From positions 1-6,651 of the forward strand of contig JABEVH010000198.1 of assembly GCA_013043915.1 (NCBI GenBank): DNA of 6,651 nt, given 5' to 3'. The position numbers and the translations under genes were made by a program. Origin of the DNA: Pseudomonadales bacterium (lineage in GTDB: Bacteria > Pseudomonadota > Gammaproteobacteria > Pseudomonadales > Moraxellaceae). Shown here in pieces: positions 1-5,614 of this stretch; the stretch's first letter is position 1; every line of letters starts with the position of its first letter. Below the pieces are notes generated by a model. That model was not told the DNA's origin. It saw nothing but the letters and a program-made list of their open reading frames with translations, and made no database searches.

Positions 1-1
1 A

Positions 2-157
2 TACATGCAGCAAGCATACTACAAAGACAAGGTTAATTCCGGTCAGTTACAATATATTATGGCACTACAAAATGACTTTCAAAAAGTAATTTCTATATAT
101 ATCAATGCTTTACCAAAAATGCTACCCTCAAATTGGCCAGGTTTCACTGAAATTTAA
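2..157 (+). CDS. C-terminal fragment of an unidentified protein (possibly TolC-like outer-membrane efflux protein)
   Basis: Frame 2 is open from the left window edge for 51 codons and ends at TAA 155-157; the start lies outside the window. The visible tail has the pattern Y-K-x-K-V-N-S-G-Q-L-x-Y-I-x-A-L-Q-N-D, followed by a helical stretch and a final N-W-P-G. This resembles the last helix of TolC-family outer-membrane factors, where a Y-x-x-G-x-x-x-Y-x-x-x-L-x-A-Q pattern precedes a helical C-terminus, but the match is by eye and weak. The stretch is A+T-rich compared with galE. An open frame of 51 codons in A+T-rich DNA is suggestive of coding, not proof. If real, the gene is co-directional with galE but separated by 226 bp, so a shared transcript is not obvious. 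Confidence 0.4.
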   Translation, partial: YMQQAYYKDKVNSGQLQYIMALQNDFQKVISIYINALPKMLPSNWPGFTEI

Positions 158-220
158 GGGGGGTTTGACAAACATGGGCTAGTGATAGACAGATATGCAA
201 AAGAATCAAGCATCAGTTAA

Positions 221-251
221 AACCTCCATCATCGAGAGGTATCGGGAGGTT
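221..251 (+). repeat. Tandem decamer and alternative hairpins in the galE leader
   Basis: Two adjacent decamers, ATCGAGAGGT (231-240) and ATCGGGAGGT (241-250), differ at one base. Just upstream, AACCTCC (221-227) can pair with GGAGGTT (245-251), a 7-bp stem with a 17-nt loop. Alternatively ACCTC (222-226) can pair with GAGGT (236-240) in the first decamer. The same strand can therefore pair with either repeat unit. No U-tract follows, so this is not a standard intrinsic terminator. It could be an operator, an RNA switch or chance. Confidence 0.35.
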
Positions 252-373
252 GCTGGGGAGTTCGGTCAATGACGAGGGCATAGCAATGAGACCTGAGCGT
301 AAAGGGTAGTAGCTATGCCAATTTTAACGAAAAATGATTTAAGATCTATGGGGTATAACGATATGGGTATCTC

Positions 374-380
374 GGGGTGA
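374..380 (+). promoter_or_regulatory. Ribosome binding site of galE
   Basis: GGGGTGA lies 3 nt before the ATG at 384 and matches the anti-Shine-Dalgarno complement GAGGTGA at six of seven bases. It fixes the galE start, and no upstream in-frame start competes with it. The other full-length genes of the window lack such a clear site, as expected for coupled operon genes. Confidence 0.6.
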
Positions 381-383
381 AAA

Positions 384-1391
384 ATGCGTATTGCGGTAAC
401 AGGAGGTGCAGGGTATATAGGATCGCATGTGGCGCTTGAGCTCTTGCATGCTGACCATGATGTGGTCATTGTTGATAACTTGAGCAACAGCTCTGAAGTT
501 TCTGTGCAGCGTATTGCTGAACTTGCAGGGCGTTCCCCGTCGTTTTACCAGACAGACATCAGGGACGTTCAGGAAATTCGTAATATATTCTCTCGGCATA
601 GCATCGAAGCTGTCCTGCACTTTGCCGGGCTCAAGGCTGTGGGAGAGTCGGTCACTGATCCTTTGTCCTACTATGATAATAATGTCAATGGCAGTTTGCA
701 GCTGTTACAGGTCATGCGTGAGCTGGAGATACGTCAATTCATCTTCAGTTCATCGGCCACGGTCTACGGTCAACAGGAACAACCTCCATTTGCTGAGCAC
801 GCAGCTTTAGGGCCAACCAATCCCTATGGACATAGCAAGCGCATGGTTGAACAACTACTTGAGGATCTTTGTGCTTCAGATGCCTCCTGGCGCGTAGCAG
901 CACTGCGTTATTTTAACCCTGCAGGTGCTCACCCAAGCGGCTTGATTGGTGAAGTGCCACGTGGGGTTCCCAATAATCTGATGCCCTATGTCCTTGGGGT
1001 GCTAACCGGTCGTTATGAGCAGTTACGTGTGTTTGGTCAGGATTATCCCACTCTGGACGGTACAGGGGTACGCGATTATATTCATGTCATGGATCTGTCT
1101 TCAGGGCATGTGGCAGCCTTGGACTACCTCCAGCAACATGCAGGATTCCACGTTTTTAACTTAGGCACGGGATGTGGCTATTCAGTGTTGCAGGTAGTTG
1201 AATCTTTTAAGAAAGTTAGTGGACGGCCAGTTCCCTACACTGTGTTGCCACGGCGCCCAGGCGATGTAGCTGAAAGTTTTGCGGTTCCTGATAAGGCATG
1301 GAAGGCGATGTCGTGGCGCGCTGAGCGTACCCTGGAGGCTATGTGTCAGGATGCCTGGACATTTGCTCAATGCAACCCGGATGGCTATTGA
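384..1391 (+). CDS. galE: UDP-glucose/UDP-GlcNAc 4-epimerase (GalE family)
   Basis: Interconverts UDP-Glc/UDP-Gal and probably UDP-GlcNAc/UDP-GalNAc in the cytoplasm, using tightly bound NAD. It is an extended short-chain dehydrogenase of 335 aa, the usual GalE length (E. coli 338). The Rossmann motif G-G-A-G-Y-I-G is at residues 7-13, the adenine-side D-N-L-S-N-S near 31-36, the catalytic Ser/Thr region S-S-S-A-T-V-Y-G at 122-129, and the Y-x-x-x-K pair at Y148 and K152. The R-Y-F-N-P-A-G substrate motif is at 175-181. In R-R-P-G-D-V-A-E-S-F (290-299) the residue aligned with E. coli Tyr299 and human Cys307 is Ser298. A small residue there is known to admit the N-acetylated sugars, which fits supply of UDP-GalNAc for Pel. 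The gene faces the pel operon and has its own ribosome binding site, so it is not part of that transcript. The family is sure; the exact substrate is inferred. Confidence 0.93.
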   Translation: MRIAVTGGAGYIGSHVALELLHADHDVVIVDNLSNSSEVSVQRIAELAGRSPSFYQTDIRDVQEIRNIFSRHSIEAVLHFAGLKAVGESVTDPLSYYDNNVNGSLQLLQVMRELEIRQFIFSSSATVYGQQEQPPFAEHAALGPTNPYGHSKRMVEQLLEDLCASDASWRVAALRYFNPAGAHPSGLIGEVPRGVPNNLMPYVLGVLTGRYEQLRVFGQDYPTLDGTGVRDYIHVMDLSSGHVAALDYLQQHAGFHVFNLGTGCGYSVLQVVESFKKVSGRPVPYTVLPRRPGDVAESFAVPDKAWKAMSWRAERTLEAMCQDAWTFAQCNPDGY

Positions 1392-1403
1392 TGATCAGGA
1401 TGC

Positions 1404-1433
1404 CCCCTGAAATTACTTGTTAAGATTCAGGGG
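1404..1433. terminator. Hairpin between the convergent galE and pelE-copy ends
   Basis: CCCCTGAA (1404-1411) and TTCAGGGG (1426-1433) form a perfect 8-bp stem with a 14-nt loop, starting 13 nt after the galE stop. The right arm overlaps the last codons of the pelE copy. Neither strand has a T-tract after the stem, so it is not a textbook rho-independent terminator. Its position between converging genes makes a bidirectional stop or an mRNA 3'-end stabiliser plausible. Confidence 0.4.
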
Positions 1434-1755
1434 CGGTTTCCCAAAAGCGCATGATTTGCTGGATCTGGGGTATACGAGTTTCCTGTTGCAGGTCAGCGAC
1501 CAATTGTCGGGTCTTCTCGTAGTCATACTGCAAGAAGACCAGTTCTGCCAGGTAGGGTTGTGCTCGAGCACGGGGAAACCCCATGGCGATGGCTGCCATG
1601 AAGGCACCCTGAGCTCCTATATGGTCTCCTTGAATTAATCTCAACCGGCCGTTTAATACCCAGAGTCCAGCATCCCTGACCTGCAGGCGCAAGGCGTCTT
1701 TTAGATAGTGCAGGGCCTGCTCTGCAGCATAATCACGCATATCGCCTAGGGCCAT
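1420..1755 (-). CDS. C-terminal part of the split pelE copy (TPR-like half)
   Basis: This 111-residue frame begins M-A-L-G-D-M-R-D-Y-A and matches PelE residues 221-327 with about 13 differences, nearly all conservative. Its ATG at 1753-1755 exists only because of the 2-nt deletion: intact pelE reads AATCTGGCC where this copy reads AATGGCC. It overlaps the upstream frame by 23 nt, so a ribosome ending at 1733 could restart here, but no Shine-Dalgarno is visible. The product would be a soluble helical-repeat protein without a membrane anchor. Real translation is uncertain. Confidence 0.4.
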   Translation of the reverse strand: MALGDMRDYAAEQALHYLKDALRLQVRDAGLWVLNGRLRLIQGDHIGAQGAFMAAIAMGFPRARAQPYLAELVFLQYDYEKTRQLVADLQQETRIPQIQQIMRFWETAPES

Positions 1756-2408
1756 TTTGGTAAATCATTTTCCAATAAATCTCTTCCAGATTTCGAGCAA
1801 CAGAGGCGTGTCTTACCTCATCATGTTGTTCAATGGTCTCCTGATAGCGTTCAAGTTGGATCTGTAATTGAGAAGCTAACGCTTTTTCACGTTGTTCAAG
1901 CATGCCGTAGGCCAGCAAGCGAAGATCATCTAGGGTGTCGCCCAAAGAGTCACGCAATAGCCCCGAAGTATGTCGTGTGGGCATGTCCTGCAAGGACAGC
2001 AGTGCTTTCATGCGTACATGATCAGGAACGCGTGAAGATAGAATAAGGCGTCCTGTCTGTCCATGGCGTATTTGGGGGTCACGTGGTTTACGCGGCATCT
2101 GCACCAACAAGGGAGGTACAGATTCGAACACTGGAATGATACGACGAGCAGGCAGCACATGAATCACCCAGGGACCTGCTGTAAATGCCAGCAAACCCAG
2201 GAAGGGAATAATCAAGAAAATGCCGATGTGCAACAAACGATCTTGCCAGCGGTGGCCCGGAAGACTAACACTTAAGGTGGCGAGGGCTGTGGCCAGTAAA
2301 TGCAGTTCCCAAAATAAGGCAATCTGCTCATATTTAACCAAAGCCAGCATGGCCAAGGAATCTAGCACCAGGGCCAGTAAGGTCAAAGAGTTTACTGTGT
2401 ATAGGCAT
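1420..2408 (-). pseudogene. Second copy of pelE, frameshifted
   Basis: Aligned by hand against the intact pelE (5611-6597), this stretch is homologous from its start codon to within two or three codons of its stop, about 86% identical in protein. It is broken twice. At about 2387 two bases are missing relative to intact pelE (codon 8), so the ancestral ATG at 2406-2408 reads out of frame. Between 1753 and 1754 two more are missing (CT on the coding strand, codon 220), ending the first frame at 1733. No internal stop lies inside either remaining frame. The C-terminus differs from intact PelE (A-P-E-S against A-L) and pelF does not follow. It sits after pelG in the same direction, so pel readthrough could transcribe it. 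The breaks could be decay, a functional split, or a sequencing error at one site; two independent sites favour decay. Confidence 0.8.
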
Positions 2409-2473
2409 GTGAGAGCACTTGCTGCAAACCCGGTTCTGGGTGGAACCCCTTGTACACCTGAGTTCAACGGCAA
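1733..2473 (-). CDS. N-terminal part of the split pelE copy (membrane segments and linker)
   Basis: This open frame encodes the counterpart of PelE residues 9-219: three hydrophobic segments, the invariant linker and the first TPR-like helices. It ends after M-I-Y-Q-N with six out-of-frame residues. The start is doubtful. The frame can be extended to a TTG at 2473, but its first 27 codons read out-of-frame pelD tail and pelE start, so they are not native. In-frame TTG 2386 and ATG 2350 lack ribosome binding sites, and ATG 2350 would remove part of the first membrane segment. If translated, it would be a membrane protein lacking the TPR half. I treat it as part of the pseudogene. Confidence 0.4.
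   Translation of the reverse strand: MPLNSGVQGVPPRTGFAASALTCLYTVNSLTLLALVLDSLAMLALVKYEQIALFWELHLLATALATLSVSLPGHRWQDRLLHIGIFLIIPFLGLLAFTAGPWVIHVLPARRIIPVFESVPPLLVQMPRKPRDPQIRHGQTGRLILSSRVPDHVRMKALLSLQDMPTRHTSGLLRDSLGDTLDDLRLLAYGMLEQREKALASQLQIQLERYQETIEQHDEVRHASVARNLEEIYWKMIYQNGPRRYA
2392..2458 (-). pseudogene. Remnant of the pelD 3' end attached to the pelE copy
   Basis: The DNA just before the ancestral ATG of the pelE copy matches the DNA before intact pelE. The frame ending at TAA 2392-2394 reads H-P-E-P-G-L-Q-Q-V-L-S-H-A-Y-T-Q, against H-P-E-L-S-L-Q-Q-V-L-A-H-A-Y-T-P at the intact locus, with mostly third-position changes. Upstream, the same frame meets a TGA within a few codons of the matched block, so only the tail survives. 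It shows that a pelD-pelE junction was copied, not pelE alone. How far the match went upstream cannot be seen, because the intact pelD leaves the window. Confidence 0.6.
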
Positions 2474-2732
2474 GTCTTGTAAGTCACTGTTTTTATTGAA
2501 ACCTGTTTAAAAAAATTCCACTACAGCAGCGCCACCCAGTCACCCATTTTATATGGGTAGGGGAAGTATTAAACAGTTGAGGGTGAATTCCTTGATTTTT
2601 GCCTACTGATCATGGGCAAGTGAATAAAATAAGCTAATTTTTCGTCAAGTCATGGCGATAGGTGAAATGCGGTCATTTTCAGCTGGGACTTTTGCAAGGG
2701 GTTCAGCATTTCCAGGTCGATATTCATGCGTG
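2474..2732. other. Gene-free gap between pelG and the pelE copy
   Basis: These 259 bp hold no supported gene, unlike the overlapping pelD-E-F-G junctions. On the minus strand there is a 25-codon ATG frame (2727-2650) without a ribosome binding site, a perfect short hairpin at 2542-2558, a T-rich run near 2506-2512, and a weak promoter-like pair (TTGACG 2648-2643, TATTCA 2626-2621, 16-nt spacer). No strong intrinsic terminator follows pelG, so readthrough into the pelE copy is possible. Part of the gap may be decayed pelD, which cannot be tested here. Confidence 0.5.
2542..2558. repeat. Short inverted repeat after pelG
   Basis: ACCCAT (2542-2547) and ATGGGT (2553-2558) form a 6-bp perfect stem around TTTAT. 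No T-tract follows directly on either strand; on the minus strand a run of seven T comes about 30 nt later. It could be a weak terminator, a protein-binding site or chance. Confidence 0.3.
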
Positions 2733-4103
2733 TTACTGAAACATAAAAGTTTCGTATTCGAGTTTATCGAGCTTGACGGTGAGTAGATAAAAACCCAAGG
2801 CTACGGCTATAAGCATAGATACGGCATAGCCATCGCCAAACCACCCTGGACCTAGCCAGAGGCTTAGGCCAGTCAGTAGGGTATTACATAAGCAAAAGCA
2901 CACAGTGAGCCAGAGCACCATGCGGCGCTGATCTAAGTAAAAAAATACGTTCAATATACCTAAGAACACGACTTGTAGTCCCGCAGAAATCAAGTTGACA
3001 AAAAGCAGCGGCAGATACAGTTCAGAAATACCCAGCAGATGCAGCAATTGCCTGCCGACCACCAGGATTAGCAGGGCACTGATGGTCTGGATTTTAATGA
3101 TTTGGTATATCCCTTGCCGTACGGTAAAAACGATATCATTGCGTAACTGCTCTAGCTCTTCCAAAGAGCCGCCTTCACGAACCGCCTCGTAGAAGGCATC
3201 GTAGAATTCAACGAAATCAGTTTCCATTTTAACCAAAAAAACAGCCATGCCAGGGATGATCGACAAGTACGCCAGGAAGACCGGTATGTCATAGATCGGT
3301 GAGGCTCGTAATAGTCCCAGGACATGGACGCTGGTGGAGGGATGCATCCAGAACATGAATTTGTCGATCCAAAGCCCAAGGTTATAAAACAGGCCCACAG
3401 CAGCCAAGCTGATAAAAATCTGCTGTTTTTTTAAGAAATCAAAGCGCAGTAATTGAGGCGAAGGAAAGTTATGCTCAATCAGCAGGATCATGCCTGCCAG
3501 CAAAATAAAATGGCCGAGGACGAAGCCACTCAAGAGTCCTTCCAGTTTAAAATGACGTAATGCCAAGGACAGGGTGACGGTCATGCTGTAGCCGAGCGCA
3601 AACATCAGCAAGATGCTTTTGTATTGTTTCATGCTGGACAGGAACAAGGTAGCTATCCAGATATTACACATGATCACAAATCCTGCAACCATGAGCAGGC
3701 GATAAAATTCGCTGGTGTCTCGAAAGCCTAAATAAAGAACGGGCAAGGCTAAGGAACCGGCGAGCAAGGTGATGAGCAAACTCAACCCGCGGAAATTTGG
3801 CAGGATAATATCTGCTTTTTTTTCAAATAACCGATCAGCACAAAAGCGGGTGAAAGCTAGTTGCGCAAAACCGGTTAACGTCAGGCTACAGGCGATCAGA
3901 TAGGTAACACTGACCTGAAATTGAGTGATCAAGATGCTTGGAACTACAATGGTCAGGCTCATGACCCCGATTAACAAGATACCCAGTATAGAAAGTATCC
4001 AGGGGCCAGAGCTGATTATGCCTGCATAGGCATATGCCTGCAGCATGCCCAGCAAACTGTCTCGTTCCAGTAACTTGCGCAGTTCAAAGCCTATGCCTGC
4101 CAT
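2733..4103 (-). CDS. pelG: Pel polysaccharide inner-membrane transporter PelG
   Basis: PelG is the 12-helix, Wzx/MOP-flippase-like member of the Pel synthase complex and is thought to move the growing polymer across the inner membrane. The 456 residues equal the usual PelG length, and the N-terminus M-A-G-I-G-F-E-L-R-K-L-L is characteristic of the family. I count about 12 hydrophobic segments, near residues 28-55, 65-87, 105-127, 135-156, 162-182, 189-210, 229-249, 270-291, 331-350, 362-389, 394-416 and 425-443. An acidic cytoplasmic-type loop (about 292-325) separates segments 8 and 9. The ATG overlaps the pelF end by 13 nt, which supports coupled translation. It is the last intact pel gene; a 259-bp gap follows. 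The assignment is firm from motif, length and neighbours. Confidence 0.92.
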   Translation of the reverse strand: MAGIGFELRKLLERDSLLGMLQAYAYAGIISSGPWILSILGILLIGVMSLTIVVPSILITQFQVSVTYLIACSLTLTGFAQLAFTRFCADRLFEKKADIILPNFRGLSLLITLLAGSLALPVLYLGFRDTSEFYRLLMVAGFVIMCNIWIATLFLSSMKQYKSILLMFALGYSMTVTLSLALRHFKLEGLLSGFVLGHFILLAGMILLIEHNFPSPQLLRFDFLKKQQIFISLAAVGLFYNLGLWIDKFMFWMHPSTSVHVLGLLRASPIYDIPVFLAYLSIIPGMAVFLVKMETDFVEFYDAFYEAVREGGSLEELEQLRNDIVFTVRQGIYQIIKIQTISALLILVVGRQLLHLLGISELYLPLLFVNLISAGLQVVFLGILNVFFYLDQRRMVLWLTVCFCLCNTLLTGLSLWLGPGWFGDGYAVSMLIAVALGFYLLTVKLDKLEYETFMFQ

Positions 4104-5614
4104 GAGGATTCCAGCGTTTTTTCGTAAAGGTTGCGGTAGGCGGTAAACATCATGTCTTGGGTATAAAATTGTGCAACACGTTGCTGCCCTGCTTTCTGGG
4201 CCATTTTCCAGGCGACAGGATCGGCTAATAGGTCAATGCAGGCTTGAGCCAGGCTGGCAGGATCGGCAATGCCCACGACGCATCCTGCATGTCCAAGGGC
4301 TCTATCCTCCGGGCTTAAGCCTTCGATAAGTTGACGGCAGGAGCCTACATCAGTCGCGATGGAAGGAACACCCGCAGCAAATCCCTCAAGCAATACCAGA
4401 GGTAGAGCTTCTGATATAGAGCTCAGCACGATAAGCCCTACTTGTGGCAGTAGCGCATCAATACGTTGAAATCCCAGAAACTTGACCGTTTCGCCAAGAC
4501 CCAAACCCGCGGTTAATTGATGACACTCCAAGGCATATTGCGGATCTTCTTCTTCAGGGCCCGCTATCCAGGCTTGCACCTCAGGCATATGGTTGGCAAC
4601 GGTACGCATGGCGCGAATAAAAGTTTTTATATCCTTGATGGGAACGACGCGGCCGATAAGGCAGATGACAGCAGGAATTTCATTACTGCGCAAATTAGCC
4701 AGAGATGATAGTTTGGCTAAATCTATACCGTTGGGGATATTACGTGTCCTTTCAGCGGGAGCGCCATCTTGAATCTGGCGCAGTCGATTGGTTTCATATA
4801 AAGCAACGATATGATCAGATTGGCCATAGCATTCCCGGCCGAGTGCCTCAAAAAAACGTATCCACATTTGACGAAAATAGGCGATATCTGTGGTGTCCTT
4901 TTCGAGAACCCCACGATTATCCTTGATCCATTGCGCTTGAAAAAGATCAATCTTACGCTCTTTGGTGTAGATGCCGTGTTCAGAGAGAATCAGGGGGCAT
5001 TGGCGTTGCTGCTTCAGCAAGGCCCCTAAAAATCCAGCATATCCCGTTGAAATAGTATGAAACAACCTGACGCGGGGAAAGTTTTGAACGATACTCATTA
5101 AGAGCCACAAGGGCTGATGCATGATGCGTACCGTCCAAAAATAATCGACAAATGAGGGGTCAGTACAATACTGACGGTAATTCTCGGTAATAAAATTCCA
5201 GGCGTCCTGTGTTTCGGTCAAGTCTCGCTCATCATGACGTCCTTCAGCCTGAAATTGCATCAAATGATTTAAATCTGCATCAGCCAAATCGCCCTGTCGA
5301 AATGAAGTATGCATGTGGCGCAAGCAAGTGACGACGTCCGGGTCGCCATGTTCACGATGTTTGCGTGCTCGGCTGGTGGCTTTATGCTGATGAAGATAGT
5401 GAACCTCACAATGAACGACATGGTCAGGCAAGGTATAACGCAGGTCGCCATAGTCTTCTTCGCGGCTACCCAAAAAACACAGTGCAAAGCGGTACTGGGG
5501 AAAGCCCTTCAGCATTTGTGCAATCCAGCTGGAAACACCACCACTGACATAGGGGTAGGTGCCTTCAAGCAATAAGCCGATATCGGCTTCTGCACTCTGC
5601 CTTAGTATTTTCAT
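4091..5614 (-). CDS. pelF: Pel polysaccharide glycosyltransferase PelF (GT4)
   Basis: PelF is the cytoplasmic glycosyltransferase that polymerises Pel from a UDP-sugar, working with PelD, PelE and PelG at the inner membrane. The chosen ATG at 5614 gives 507 aa, the PelF size. It overlaps the pelE stop as ATGA; an in-frame TTG at 5629 would add five residues with no advantage. The N-terminal family signature L-L-L-E-G-T-Y-P-Y-V-S-G-G-V-S-S-W is at 14-30, followed by the PelF-specific insert rich in charged residues (about 75-140) and S-E-H-G-I-Y-T-K-E-R at 211-220. The C-terminal Rossmann half has G-R-V-V-P-I-K-D at 321-328, with Arg322 and Lys327 in the usual phosphate-contact positions of retaining GT-B enzymes, and the E-x7-E motif at Glu402/Glu410. 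There are no signal peptide or membrane segments. All key residues are present, so it should be active. Confidence 0.95.
   Translation of the reverse strand: MKILRQSAEADIGLLLEGTYPYVSGGVSSWIAQMLKGFPQYRFALCFLGSREEDYGDLRYTLPDHVVHCEVHYLHQHKATSRARKHREHGDPDVVTCLRHMHTSFRQGDLADADLNHLMQFQAEGRHDERDLTETQDAWNFITENYRQYCTDPSFVDYFWTVRIMHQPLWLLMSIVQNFPRVRLFHTISTGYAGFLGALLKQQRQCPLILSEHGIYTKERKIDLFQAQWIKDNRGVLEKDTTDIAYFRQMWIRFFEALGRECYGQSDHIVALYETNRLRQIQDGAPAERTRNIPNGIDLAKLSSLANLRSNEIPAVICLIGRVVPIKDIKTFIRAMRTVANHMPEVQAWIAGPEEEDPQYALECHQLTAGLGLGETVKFLGFQRIDALLPQVGLIVLSSISEALPLVLLEGFAAGVPSIATDVGSCRQLIEGLSPEDRALGHAGCVVGIADPASLAQACIDLLADPVAWKMAQKAGQQRVAQFYTQDMMFTAYRNLYEKTLESSWQA

Larger units (their letters stand above)
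158..383. other. Intergenic region upstream of galE
   Basis: I can support no convincing gene in these 226 bp. The stretch holds a TTGACA hexamer at 165-170 with only a poor -10 match 15-16 nt downstream, a 10-bp tandem repeat, alternative short hairpins, and a TATAAC hexamer at 354-359 without a good -35. A 25-codon ATG frame at 195-272 lacks a ribosome binding site. The long leader between the TTGACA and the galE start leaves room for post-transcriptional control, but no known riboswitch class is recognisable. Confidence 0.5.

Noticed and set aside
165..193. TTGACA promoter for galE
   Set aside because: The hexamer is perfect, but no acceptable -10 lies at 16-18 nt; the best (TAGACA at 186-191, 15-nt spacer) is poor.
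195..272. 25-codon ATG frame upstream of galE (M-Q-K-N-Q-A-S-V-K-T-S-I-I-E-R-Y...)
   Set aside because: The peptide looks protein-like, but there is no ribosome binding site, it overlaps a tandem repeat, and such a short frame is easily expected by chance.
1733..1755. Programmed ribosomal frameshift joining the two halves of the pelE copy
   Set aside because: No slippery heptamer or downstream structure is evident at the junction, and the intact copy shows a plain 2-nt deletion explains the break.
1420..2473. Transposon or insertion sequence as carrier of the pelE copy
   Set aside because: No transposase, terminal inverted repeats or target-site duplication is visible around the copied segment.
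2650..2727. 25-codon ATG frame just after pelG on the minus strand
   Set aside because: No Shine-Dalgarno, no recognisable motif and chance-expected length. It might be a coupled small ORF but cannot be supported.
3330..3337. GCTGGTGG Chi-like octamers here and at 5372-5379
   Set aside because: Chi is specific to enteric RecBCD; the host is unknown and two octamers in coding DNA are not informative.
5309..5575. Plus-strand open frame of 88 codons opposite pelF
   Set aside because: It is antisense to a well-conserved part of pelF, lacks a ribosome binding site and resembles no family; it is a shadow frame.
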